Both the position numbers and the translations under genes were made by a program. A stretch of 64,000 nt of DNA from Sphingobacteriales bacterium. Lineage in GTDB: Bacteria; Bacteroidota; Bacteroidia; Chitinophagales; Chitinophagaceae. Position 1 is the stretch's first letter, and each line of letters begins with the position of its first letter. The notes beneath the pieces are model-generated. The model was given only the letters and a program-made list of their open reading frames with translations, was not told the origin of the DNA and searched no databases. Where the stretch lies: contig JAAXIF010000107.1 of the NCBI GenBank assembly GCA_012270485.1, positions 48,674 through 112,673 on the forward strand. Direction: 5' to 3'. Positions 41,937-49,492 of the stretch are shown here, piece by piece.

Positions 41937-42881
41937 TTAAGCGCTAAAACTATTGGTCATCTTACCGCAGAGGTCGGTCTGAATCATTTTCTCCGCCAAT
42001 GCAATCATATTCATGAAAGCTTTATCATTACTGATACCATGACCAATGATCACTGGCTTGGCTACACCCAATACCGGTGTGCCACCATAATTTTCATAAT
42101 GAAAACGACTGAAATAGCTGTCTGAAGAGAGGTTGCGTTCCACGGCAATATCATATAGCGACTCGGCTAGTTTGAGGATGATATTACCCGTAAAACCATC
42201 ACAAACCATTACATCAGCCTTATCCTGGAAGATATCTCGACCTTCAATGTTTCCGATGAAATGGATCTGTGTATTTTCTTTTAAGAGAGGGTAGGTGGCT
42301 TGTGCCAGAATATTGCCTTTGCCTTCTTCTTCTCCTACATTCATTAATCCAACAGAAGGATTGTTGATATTGAGAATGTGCTGGGCATATAAACTTCCCA
42401 ATAAGGCAAATTGATTGAGTTGTTCAGGTTTACAATCTGCATTCAATCCCACATCCACCAATAAACCGGTTCCACCTTTTAATTTGGGAATGATGGTGGA
42501 AATAGTAGGTCGTGCTACGCCTGCAATAGGCTTAATACTGTACATGGCTCCCACCAACATAGCACCGGTATTTCCGGCACTGATGAAAGCGTCTATTTTT
42601 CCGGTTGCGAGTAAATGAAACCCAATCGCAATAGAAGAACGTTGCTTTTCTTTCAATGCTTTGGTGGGGTGTTCATGATATCCGATGACTTCCGGGGCAT
42701 GTACCAAATGTAAATTAGGTGATGTAACCTGGTGTTCCTCCAATAGAGGATTGACCAGTGTTTCATCACCTATTAAATATAGTGAAGCAGCAGGTGTACT
42801 GGTAGACAGATAAAGTTTCAGTCCCTTCACCGCTTCCAGCGGTGCAAAATCTCCACCCATCATGTCTATGCCAATATTCAT
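41937..42881 (-). CDS. plsX: Phosphate acyltransferase PlsX
   Basis: It converts acyl-ACP to acyl-phosphate, the acyl donor for PlsY in phospholipid synthesis; it is membrane-associated but not integral. The 314 residues open with the family signature MNIGIDMMGGDFAPLEAVKG. Also visible are HEHPTKALKEKQRSSIAIG, SAGNTGAMLVGAMYSI, LLVDVGLNADCKPEQL, the segment VMVCDGFTGNIILKLAESLY, and GVAKPVIIGHGISNDKAFMN. It is the last gene of the classic yceD-rpmF-plsX operon, 34 bp after rpmF. Confidence 0.96.
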   Translation of the reverse strand: MNIGIDMMGGDFAPLEAVKGLKLYLSTSTPAASLYLIGDETLVNPLLEEHQVTSPNLHLVHAPEVIGYHEHPTKALKEKQRSSIAIGFHLLATGKIDAFISAGNTGAMLVGAMYSIKPIAGVARPTISTIIPKLKGGTGLLVDVGLNADCKPEQLNQFALLGSLYAQHILNINNPSVGLMNVGEEEGKGNILAQATYPLLKENTQIHFIGNIEGRDIFQDKADVMVCDGFTGNIILKLAESLYDIAVERNLSSDSYFSRFHYENYGGTPVLGVAKPVIIGHGISNDKAFMNMIALAEKMIQTDLCGKMTNSFSA

Positions 42882-42915
42882 GCGCGGTAAGCTTGGTTAA
42901 ACTGTACTAAAAGGA

Positions 42916-43110
42916 TTATGCTTTCAATGGAGCTTTCTCAGCTACCAATTTACCTTTATAGAACAATTTGCCTTCGCTCACGTGTGCACGATGGCGTACG
43001 TGTGTTTCACCTGTGGTGCTGTCTTTGCTCAATGTAACTTCCTGTGCTACGTAGTGCGTTCTTCTCTTTGCGCTGCGCTGCTGTGAATGTCTGCGTTTAG
43101 GATTCGGCAT
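42916..43110 (-). CDS. rpmF: 50S ribosomal protein L32
   Basis: Small basic ribosomal protein of 64 residues. The N-terminus MPNPKRRHSQQRSAKRRTHY is diagnostic, followed by VTLSKDSTTGETHVRHRAHV. The zinc-binding Cys pairs found in some L32 proteins are absent here, which makes it a C-minus form. It lies between the DUF177 gene (28 bp upstream) and plsX, an order conserved across bacteria. Confidence 0.97.
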   Translation of the reverse strand: MPNPKRRHSQQRSAKRRTHYVAQEVTLSKDSTTGETHVRHRAHVSEGKLFYKGKLVAEKAPLKA

Positions 43111-43138
43111 ATCTCGAATTTTAGAGTATCAATAATGT

Positions 43139-43684
43139 TTATTCTAAGTCTTTAAATTTCTCTAATCCCTTCCAAACTGTTTTGTGTTGGTCTTTCTGTG
43201 CTTCTTCTTCCATTTTCTTCAATTTCTCTAACACTTCTTTATTACACTGTGGACCACCCACTTCACTTTCTTTACACATTTTCTGGAGCGGAATACTGAG
43301 ATTGATGAATTCATAGATCCAATCACTCAGGTACAGATGGCTTTCTCCGCGACTGATATAATATACATCAGGATCTTCTTCTTGCTCATTCATGATCTCG
43401 GGATCATCCACCATTTTTACAATGATGTTGAATTCGTCCCAAAGCTCTAATGGCAGTTGATTACCACATCTGTCGCAAGAAGTTTCCAATGTTCCATCAA
43501 TATCAAACCTGAGTTGCATGAAGTTGTTATTCTTCTCCAAACTCAATTTAATATTCGCGATACAGTTGTTAAAATCCTGCTCTCCATAACTTGTAAAGAA
43601 CTTGTCCTCAATACGGTATTCGTATACATGAGTCCCCGGTTTTAAACCCACAAAAGCTATCTCGTATTCCCGCCGATGACTCAT
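43139..43684 (-). CDS. DUF177 (YceD-like) protein
   Basis: YceD-family protein linked to 23S rRNA accumulation or ribosome assembly, encoded next to rpmF in most bacteria. The 181 residues carry the family core: LRFDIDGTLETSCDRCGNQL (with the conserved C-x2-C), then LPLELWDEFNIIVKMVDDPE, DVYYISRGESHLYLSDWIYE and LSIPLQKMCKESE with GGPQCN. The tail is charged. An exact -7 box TACCTTTG at 43705-43712 starts the operon. Confidence 0.92.
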   Translation of the reverse strand: MSHRREYEIAFVGLKPGTHVYEYRIEDKFFTSYGEQDFNNCIANIKLSLEKNNNFMQLRFDIDGTLETSCDRCGNQLPLELWDEFNIIVKMVDDPEIMNEQEEDPDVYYISRGESHLYLSDWIYEFINLSIPLQKMCKESEVGGPQCNKEVLEKLKKMEEEAQKDQHKTVWKGLEKFKDLE

Positions 43685-43704
43685 AACCGATTTTTAAGGG
43701 CTTG

Positions 43705-43712
43705 CAAAGGTA
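43705..43712 (-). promoter_or_regulatory. -7 promoter box of the yceD-rpmF-plsX operon
   Basis: On the minus strand TACCTTTG matches TAnnTTTG exactly, 20 nt before the ATG at 43684. Confidence 0.65.
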
Positions 43713-43794
43713 GTCCATAATGGCGTAAATGCCAAGAGAAAATTGCCTTTCAAGGGTTTCTACTTATCAACAGACCTGAATCAAGAGGAAATCT

Positions 43795-43802
43795 CATATT
43801 TG
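43795..43802 (+). promoter_or_regulatory. -7-like box 5 nt from ATG of the DUF3810 gene
   Basis: CATATTTG (one mismatch to TAnnTTTG) is followed by TAACC and ATG 43808. If used, the mRNA would be leaderless or nearly so. Confidence 0.45.
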
Positions 43803-43807
43803 TAACC

Positions 43808-44929
43808 ATGAATCAAGGCAAAAAATTATCCCCGTTGATCTGGATCAAACCGGCATGGCTGTTTTTCGTTGCCTTAGTACTACATATTATCGGCTATTTT
43901 CCTACCATCATCGAAAATGGGTATAGTACCGGTATTTATAAAGGTATATCGAATGTTTTAAGGGCCATCACAAAATGGGTGCCTTTTAGTGTGGGGGATA
44001 TTTTGTATATCTTATTCATTATCAGTCTGATAGTTGGACTTATCCGTTTTATCATCCAACTAGCCAAGGGACAATTGAATCGCTACTCCATTCTTCCGAT
44101 CGGACTGAACTTATTGAGTAAATTATTATCTATCTATATCATTTTCAGACTTTTATGGGGTTTGAACTATGATCGTTTGGGGATTGCTTACCAATTACAA
44201 CTATCCAAACCCAAATACGAGACCGAAGAAGTGATTCAACTCACCAATCGATTGATTGATAGCCTTAATGCCTGCCGTTTACGATTACCAGATACTGTGT
44301 TGCCGGCACCACCGGTTGATAGTATTTTCCGAATGGCAGGAATAGGATATAGCCGATTGTCTGACCAGTACTTTTTCCTGAACTATACCCAACGATCCCT
44401 CAAATCCAGTCTTTTTACGCCTATTGCTGATTGGATATCCTTCACAGGGTACTATAACCCGTTTTCGGGTGAAGGGCAAGTGCGTTCGGATATACCTCGG
44501 GTAATGGTTCCATTCGTATCCTGCCATGAGATCGGTCATCAGTTAGGCTATGCCAGTGAGAGTGAAGCCAATTTTGTAGGATTTTTGGCTGCTTTATCAA
44601 CCCAAGATCCTTATTTCCGTTATTCAGCTTTTAATGAATTGTTTAGCTATGCACAAGGAGAAGAGTTGATGTTATTGGCTTCAGCAACTGATTCTACCAG
44701 GTTTGGTGAGATCATTGTTCAGAATCGAACCAGATTGGATACATTGGTTCGAAAGGATCGTAAAGAAATACGCGAATTTTTTCAGCAACGCCGCAACAAT
44801 ATTGCACCTGCCATGAATGATCTGTATGATCAATATTTAAAATTCAATAATCAAGATGCGGGTGTGCGTAGTTATAATGAAGTGATTGGTTTATTAATGG
44901 CTTATCTAAAAAAATATGAAAAGATCTAA
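43808..44929 (+). CDS. DUF3810 membrane protein with HExxH metalloprotease motif
   Basis: The 373 residues start with three hydrophobic spans in the first 120 residues (PAWLFFVALVLHIIGYFP; VGDILYILFIISLIVGLIRF; LLSKLLSIYIIFRLLWGLNY). A soluble part follows with FVSCHEIGHQLGYASESEAN. The HEIGH motif plus the downstream Glu in SESEAN fits a zincin-type active site. DUF3810 is a Bacteroidota-rich family of unknown substrate. The TspO gene overlaps its last 14 bp, so they are co-translated. Confidence 0.88.
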   Translation: MNQGKKLSPLIWIKPAWLFFVALVLHIIGYFPTIIENGYSTGIYKGISNVLRAITKWVPFSVGDILYILFIISLIVGLIRFIIQLAKGQLNRYSILPIGLNLLSKLLSIYIIFRLLWGLNYDRLGIAYQLQLSKPKYETEEVIQLTNRLIDSLNACRLRLPDTVLPAPPVDSIFRMAGIGYSRLSDQYFFLNYTQRSLKSSLFTPIADWISFTGYYNPFSGEGQVRSDIPRVMVPFVSCHEIGHQLGYASESEANFVGFLAALSTQDPYFRYSAFNELFSYAQGEELMLLASATDSTRFGEIIVQNRTRLDTLVRKDRKEIREFFQQRRNNIAPAMNDLYDQYLKFNNQDAGVRSYNEVIGLLMAYLKKYEKI

Positions 44930-45389
44930 TAGCATCAAATTGATCAGTTCCATCGCACTTTGTGTGTTGTTGGGATCTGTAGGTGGATTGGTAACCGTGA
45001 ATGAAATTCCCAATTGGTATGCCACGCTTAATAAACCATCATTCAATCCACCGAATTGGTTATTTGGTCCCGTATGGACTACGTTGTATGTATTGATGGG
45101 TATTAGTGTTTACTTGATCTGGAAACAGCCTGTATCCAAGGAAAGAAATAAAGCCTTACAATTATTCATCCTGCAATTCATTTTGAATTTTTGCTGGTCA
45201 TTTATTTTCTTCGGATTACATGCTACCGGATGGGCATTGATTGAAATGATCGCACTCTGGATACTGATTCTATTGAGCATCCTATATTTTGCGAAACACT
45301 CTAAAACAGCAGCATGGCTACTGGTGCCTTATATTTCGTGGGTAAGTTTTGCGTTGTTATTGAATGCTGCGATTTGGAAGTTGAATTGA
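44916..45389 (+). CDS. TspO/MBR family membrane protein
   Basis: The 157-residue protein has five hydrophobic spans. The family motif NKPSFNPPNWLFGPVWTTLY, which lines the ligand pocket with Trp and Pro, is at about residues 39-58, and a Trp-rich later span (LNFCWSFIFFGLHATGWALI) follows. TspO proteins bind porphyrins or other tetrapyrroles and are tied to stress responses. It overlaps the end of the DUF3810 gene and is followed by a long inverted repeat. Confidence 0.92.
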   Translation: MKRSNSIKLISSIALCVLLGSVGGLVTVNEIPNWYATLNKPSFNPPNWLFGPVWTTLYVLMGISVYLIWKQPVSKERNKALQLFILQFILNFCWSFIFFGLHATGWALIEMIALWILILLSILYFAKHSKTAAWLLVPYISWVSFALLLNAAIWKLN

Positions 45390-45419
45390 AAGTGAGAAGT
45401 CAAAATTCAAAATTCAAAA

Positions 45420-45475
45420 GTGAAAAGTGAAAGGTGAAACATGATTCCTTTCACTTTTCACCTTTCACTTTTCAC
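45420..45475. repeat. Perfect 20-bp inverted repeat of GTGAAA words between tspO and dcd
   Basis: Arms GTGAAAAGTGAAAGGTGAAA (45420-45439) and the exact inverse TTTCACCTTTCACTTTTCAC (45456-45475) lie between two convergent genes. Related words run a little further on both sides (AAAATTCAAAATTCAAAAG before it). It probably forms a 3' hairpin for both genes. Confidence 0.85.
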
Positions 45476-45490
45476 CCGGCATCCCCCCAC

Positions 45491-46027
45491 TCAAAACGAA
45501 TTCTTCCACATCATGCTCTCCACCGGCTTATTCGGTTGTCCGCTGTATTTGGCGTTGGATTTTTGGTTGTATTTTACTTCAATCTCTCCTTCAACAGGGA
45601 AATAGATGAGTTGTCCGATGGGCATGCCATGGTATACACGAACGGGTTGCTTGCAAGAAATCTCTAGGGTCCAGTTGCCACAAAAACCTACATCACCTTT
45701 TCCGGCAGTAGCGTGAATGTCGATACCCAATCTGCCTGTGGAAGACTTGCCTTCCAAAAAAGGTACGTGTGCGTGTGTTTCTGTGTATTCAAGTGTTACA
45801 CCCAAATAAAATTTATGTGGTTCTAGTACATAACCTTCATCCGGTATATCAAAGTATTCAATCTTATTGTGCTTTTTTGCATCCAGTACATCATCTACAT
45901 ATACTGCTAGTGTTTTTCCCAGATGCACATCGTAACTATTACTGCCCAGATCGGCACGGTTGTAGGGTTCAATTTTGATGGTGCCTTTGTCCATTTCCTC
46001 TAATATGCGCTTATCGGTCAGAATCAT
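45491..46027 (-). CDS. dcd: dCTP deaminase
   Basis: It deaminates dCTP to dUTP for thymidylate synthesis; soluble trimer. The 178 residues show the family core: an N-terminal MILTDKRILEEMDKGTIKIE, then VHLGKTLAVYVDDVLD, VPFLEGKSSTGRLGIDIHAT and GKGDVGFCGNWTLEISC with the catalytic Glu, followed by GMPIGQLIYFPVEGEIEVKY. The sequence is normal and complete. It is convergent with tspO across a long hairpin repeat. Confidence 0.95.
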   Translation of the reverse strand: MILTDKRILEEMDKGTIKIEPYNRADLGSNSYDVHLGKTLAVYVDDVLDAKKHNKIEYFDIPDEGYVLEPHKFYLGVTLEYTETHAHVPFLEGKSSTGRLGIDIHATAGKGDVGFCGNWTLEISCKQPVRVYHGMPIGQLIYFPVEGEIEVKYNQKSNAKYSGQPNKPVESMMWKNSF

Positions 46028-46097
46028 TCTTTGTTAGTTTTTTGGGTTGGGATGCAAATAAATCTTAAATCTGCAATCTAAAACGCAAACATTCGCC

Positions 46098-46730
46098 GTG
46101 CCTTTGTTTTATCAACAAGATATCAACCAAGATACTCGTTTAGCGGTATGGGAGATCAGCGAAGCGGAATCTTTTTTTCTGGAAAAGGTTTCACTCAAAA
46201 AAGAGATCATGCATCCGCAAAAACGTTTACAGCATTTGGCCGGACGCTATCTGTTGGGGTATCTTTTTCCTGATTTCCCGGCTGAGCTGATAGAAATTGC
46301 GGATACACGAAAGCCTTTTCTTCCCAACGAACAATACCATTTTTCCATTTCTCACTGCGGAAATTTTGCAGCAGCTATTGTGAGTAAAACAGAAAGGGTA
46401 GGCATTGATGTTGAACTACTCACACCTCGTGTTGAAAAAATCAAACATAAATTTCTGCATCCTGAGGAACTACAAATGGTTGATCGTACAACTATTGACA
46501 GGGTTCAATTGCTCACCTTGTTGTGGAGTGCCAAAGAAGCCATGTTCAAATGGTGGGGTAATGGGGATGTAGATTTTAGTGAAGTGTTAAGAATCTGGCA
46601 GATGCCTAATGAATTACAAGGAAAGATCGATGTCTCTTTTCAAAAAAATGAAATAGATATGGCGTTGCAACTGGATTATCGTTTAATGAATGAATTGACT
46701 TTGTGTTGGGTAAATCATACTTATTCTTAG
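46098..46730 (+). CDS. 4'-phosphopantetheinyl transferase (Sfp type)
   Basis: It transfers the phosphopantetheine arm of CoA to carrier proteins. The 210 residues carry the Sfp-type motifs: HFSISHCGNFAAAIVSKTER (the SHC region), then VGIDVELLTPRVEKIKHKFL with its metal Asp/Glu, and LLWSAKEAMFKWWGNGDVDF (the WSxKEA motif). It starts with GTG at 46098. It may serve fatty-acid ACP or a secondary pathway; no polyketide or peptide synthetase is in this window. It is convergent with the kinase-like gene. Confidence 0.9.
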   Translation: MPLFYQQDINQDTRLAVWEISEAESFFLEKVSLKKEIMHPQKRLQHLAGRYLLGYLFPDFPAELIEIADTRKPFLPNEQYHFSISHCGNFAAAIVSKTERVGIDVELLTPRVEKIKHKFLHPEELQMVDRTTIDRVQLLTLLWSAKEAMFKWWGNGDVDFSEVLRIWQMPNELQGKIDVSFQKNEIDMALQLDYRLMNELTLCWVNHTYS

Positions 46731-46733
46731 CCT

Positions 46734-46787
46734 CTTAATAGAACGCAGATCATCATGATTGATCATGATAATCTGCGTTCCATTAAG
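46734..46787. terminator. Long bidirectional hairpin between PPTase and kinase-like genes
   Basis: Arms CTTAATAGAACGCAGAT (46734-46750) and ATCTGCGTTCCATTAAG (46771-46787) pair with one mismatch, and the loop itself holds ATCATGAT palindromes. It lies between convergent genes, has no clear U-tail and belongs to the word-type repeats. Confidence 0.65.
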
Positions 46788-46795
46788 GTATTTCG

Positions 46796-47902
46796 TTAAT
46801 CATCAAACTTGCTTTTTGTTTTTGGGATCAGTAATAAGTTATTCTGTAAAGTCTGTTTCAATTGTCGTTTGACCAATTGCCCCATGGTACGGGCTTTGGA
46901 AAAGGAAGCACCTGCTTTGAAGTGAAAGGATAATTCCGTTTTTAACTGCAATAATTTTTCCGGTGTAGATATCGTGTCTTTACTCATAATATCCAACAAC
47001 TCTTTGATGCGATATCTGGAAGAGACTAGTCGATAAGTCATCATGGTTCTTTCTTCTGCCTGGTATTGAGCAATAGAGTCTGTATTGAGATGCTTTAATA
47101 CTATATCTACCAATGCGCTATTTTCTTTAAAAAATTGCGGTAGGTATAAATTTTTTCTTCCCTCATACGATTGTTGATCAAAGTCAATCGCACGAATTCG
47201 GTATTGGAAATCCTCAATATCGGGAATGATGTTTACTACAAAATTATAAGAGCGCATATCACCCAATAATTGTACAAAGCATCGTTCATTGAATTTCACA
47301 AACTCTTTTGCCAGACGAATGAGATTGGTATTGTTGCTGTGTAAATGTTCTTGGATGAAAATATCTCCGGGGATACCGGGAATATGCTCTTCGATTAAAG
47401 TGTCTCTATCTGTAAAATAGGTCATACGGTTAGGAGAGAGAAGATGTTCCAACTCTAGGCCATACACGCGACTAGCATCTGCTTGTTTGATGTAATAATG
47501 ATCGTAGTTGTCGTTGAATTTATTGACAATGCGAATTCGAAATGGCTGACTGTTGCCAAAATAACAGAAGTCTATTCTGGCTACATCCAGGTGATTGATA
47601 TAGCTCATATCACCTTCCGTTTTGAGAATGGCATAGATACGAACCAGGTTTTCACGTAGATGATTCCATTCATGCATATCATAAGAAACCTTCTCCCATG
47701 AAGTATCATTTCCTTGTCGGTCTTTTAATGGAACAGAGTAGGTATATCGTTGTAAGTCTCGATAACTAACCGGTAGTTTTACTTCTCTGCTGTATTGCGT
47801 GAGGTATCGTCTCAATTCATCATTGACGGGAAAGATGGGTTTCTTTTTGGAGGGTTTTTCTGCTTCTCCTGTTTTGCTGATATGTCCGAATAAATTACTC
47901 AA
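46796..47902 (-). CDS. Atypical kinase-like protein, unknown function
   Basis: The 368 residues are not a named family to me, but they carry a kinase-like layout: a Lys in YYIKQADASRVYGLELEHL (K139) with a following Glu (E150), a hinge-like EEHIPGIPGD (about 171-180), a catalytic-loop-like LLGDMRSYNFVVN (D215, N220), and a metal-site-like IRAIDFDQQSY (D240, D242). That is the order seen in APH-type and similar atypical kinases. No glycine-rich loop was identified. It starts with TTG at 47902, overlapping the stop of the DUF2130 gene by 8 bp, so the pair is translationally coupled. The kinase call is inference. Confidence 0.65.
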   Translation of the reverse strand: MSNLFGHISKTGEAEKPSKKKPIFPVNDELRRYLTQYSREVKLPVSYRDLQRYTYSVPLKDRQGNDTSWEKVSYDMHEWNHLRENLVRIYAILKTEGDMSYINHLDVARIDFCYFGNSQPFRIRIVNKFNDNYDHYYIKQADASRVYGLELEHLLSPNRMTYFTDRDTLIEEHIPGIPGDIFIQEHLHSNNTNLIRLAKEFVKFNERCFVQLLGDMRSYNFVVNIIPDIEDFQYRIRAIDFDQQSYEGRKNLYLPQFFKENSALVDIVLKHLNTDSIAQYQAEERTMMTYRLVSSRYRIKELLDIMSKDTISTPEKLLQLKTELSFHFKAGASFSKARTMGQLVKRQLKQTLQNNLLLIPKTKSKFDD

Positions 47903-49166
47903 GTATTAATGGATCATTGTCTTCCAATAAATTAAGATTCACAGCATCGGCGCCGGCAATACCTTCAATAGAACCTTTGATATGCGCTGCATTGAGTAAT
48001 ACTTTTTCCAACTGCTTTTCTCTGGCTTTCCAAAGTTTTTCCATCGCATCTCTTTCTTTTTGGATGCTCAGTTTCATGGTCATAAAGCCTTCTCGAATAG
48101 CTTTCCATTGCTCACTAAATTCAGAACCGATGAGATAATCATAGAGCATCACCATTTTATCGCCTTTGTTTTCCTGGCTTTTTTTAGCGTCTGCAATTTT
48201 TAGTAAAGCATTTCTCAACAAGAGCGCTACACTTCTTACTTCATTGAATGTACAGATGTATACACCATCTTTTTCTCCAAAGCGATCCATGTCTTTGGGT
48301 AGTGTTTGCGTTACGATCACCGCAACATCGGCACCCAGATTGCGCATATCGGTTTTTAATTTCTCGATCCAGTCATTGGCAAAATCTTTGGTCCGTTTAC
48401 TCTCATAGATGATTTTACCCGCTTCATTGCCGAATTGATTTCTCACCGTTTGAATACAATCTGCTCCACGAACACCCTTGCCTACTTCTTCAATCTTATC
48501 AAAGGGGAAAGTGGTTTGCAATAATGATTCCAGCATGAGCTCTTGAACCTCACCTTGCAGTTGCATACTTCCTTGCTCAGATTTGCGACGCATTTCTTCT
48601 ACCAGCTTTTTCTGGTCTTCGATTTGCTTATCTTTTTCTTTAAGTCTGAGTAGAAATTCTTGCTCCTTAAGATTTGATTTCTCAATTTCTTCTTTAGCAA
48701 GTTGCTCCCTTATTCGTTCTCTTTCTTCTATCAATTTTCTTTGTAGCGAAAGCTCAAGTTCTTGTTCTTTAGTTTTGAGCTCTTGTTCTTTTTGCAGAAA
48801 CTCCAGTTCTTTTTTACGCGCTTCTTTGAGTTTCTCTTCTTTTTCTTTGTCTGCTTCTTGTAATAGTTTTAATCTGTTTTCATATTCATTTGCAATATCT
48901 TTTTTTACTGTTTCCTGAACTTCTGTTGTAATTCTAAGCTTTTCCTGGGCCAATTTCTGAGCAAAAATTTCATTTTCTCTTTTTCTCTTTTCCTCAAATT
49001 GTTTTTGCTCTTCTGCAAGACGTTTCTTTTCTTCTTCGATGTTTTGTAATGAAGAATTGAGTTTTTCCTGAAATTCCTTTTGGTACTTCTGTTCTAATTC
49101 AGCAGATAACACGTTTTCTATATCGAACTCATGCCCACAATTCGGACATTTTATATCAGATTGCAT
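47895..49166 (-). CDS. DUF2130 protein: zinc ribbon, coiled coil, PD-(D/E)xK-like domain
   Basis: The 423 residues begin with a short zinc-ribbon-like half (IKCPNCGHEFDIENV, one C-x2-C). A long charged coiled coil spans about 25-200, rich in Lys and Glu heptads. Residues about 205-325 form the DUF2130 core: GVRGADCIQTVRNQFGNEAG, then GKIIYESKRTKDFANDWIEK and DVAVIVTQTLP. The D236...E255-x-K257 spacing in a strand context looks like a PD-(D/E)xK nuclease site, which is my inference. It overlaps the kinase-like gene. An exact TAATTTTG box is at 49198-49205. Confidence 0.82.
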   Translation of the reverse strand: MQSDIKCPNCGHEFDIENVLSAELEQKYQKEFQEKLNSSLQNIEEEKKRLAEEQKQFEEKRKRENEIFAQKLAQEKLRITTEVQETVKKDIANEYENRLKLLQEADKEKEEKLKEARKKELEFLQKEQELKTKEQELELSLQRKLIEERERIREQLAKEEIEKSNLKEQEFLLRLKEKDKQIEDQKKLVEEMRRKSEQGSMQLQGEVQELMLESLLQTTFPFDKIEEVGKGVRGADCIQTVRNQFGNEAGKIIYESKRTKDFANDWIEKLKTDMRNLGADVAVIVTQTLPKDMDRFGEKDGVYICTFNEVRSVALLLRNALLKIADAKKSQENKGDKMVMLYDYLIGSEFSEQWKAIREGFMTMKLSIQKERDAMEKLWKAREKQLEKVLLNAAHIKGSIEGIAGADAVNLNLLEDNDPLILE

Positions 49167-49332
49167 ACTTATTTTTTTACAATATAAGGTGAAGCTACAA
49201 AATTAACCTCCCTTTTGTTTGTTGGAGAGTAATAGAAAAGAAAGTCCAAAAGAAGTGATCCGAGCCTTCCGCTTCTTTGTAAATGCTTAAAAATTCTTAA
49301 GACTATAGGCTTTCTATTTTCTTTATTACCTG

Positions 49333-49340
49333 TATATTTG
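49333..49340 (+). promoter_or_regulatory. -7 promoter box of tRNA-Leu
   Basis: TATATTTG matches TAnnTTTG exactly, 14 nt before the first tRNA base at 49355. Confidence 0.65.
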
Positions 49341-49354
49341 CGACCCTATTACCC

Positions 49355-49440
49355 GCGGAGGTGGCGAAATTGGTAGACGCACTACCTTGAGGTGGTAGCG
49401 CCTTTTACCGGGCGTGGGAGTTCGAATCTCCTCTTCCGCA
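49355..49440 (+). tRNA. tRNA-Leu (anticodon GAG)
   Basis: The 86-nt class II tRNA has acceptor GCGGAGG paired with CTTCCGC (one G:T), anticodon stem CTACC/GGTAG, loop TTGAGGT with anticodon GAG, a long variable arm (GCGCC...GGGCGT), T-loop GTTCGAATC and discriminator A at 49440. The 3' CCA is not encoded. It has its own promoter box and terminator. Confidence 0.96.
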
Positions 49441-49441
49441 C

Positions 49442-49472
49442 AAAAAACCCAGACTTAAATCTGGGTTTTTTA
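49442..49472. terminator. Bidirectional terminator of tRNA-Leu and argS
   Basis: Stem AAAAAACCCAGA / TCTGGGTTTTTT with a short CTTAAA loop starts 2 nt after the tRNA end. It serves the tRNA on the plus strand and argS (stop 49493) on the minus strand. Confidence 0.88.
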
Positions 49473-49492
49473 ATTGCTATATAAATTTACGG

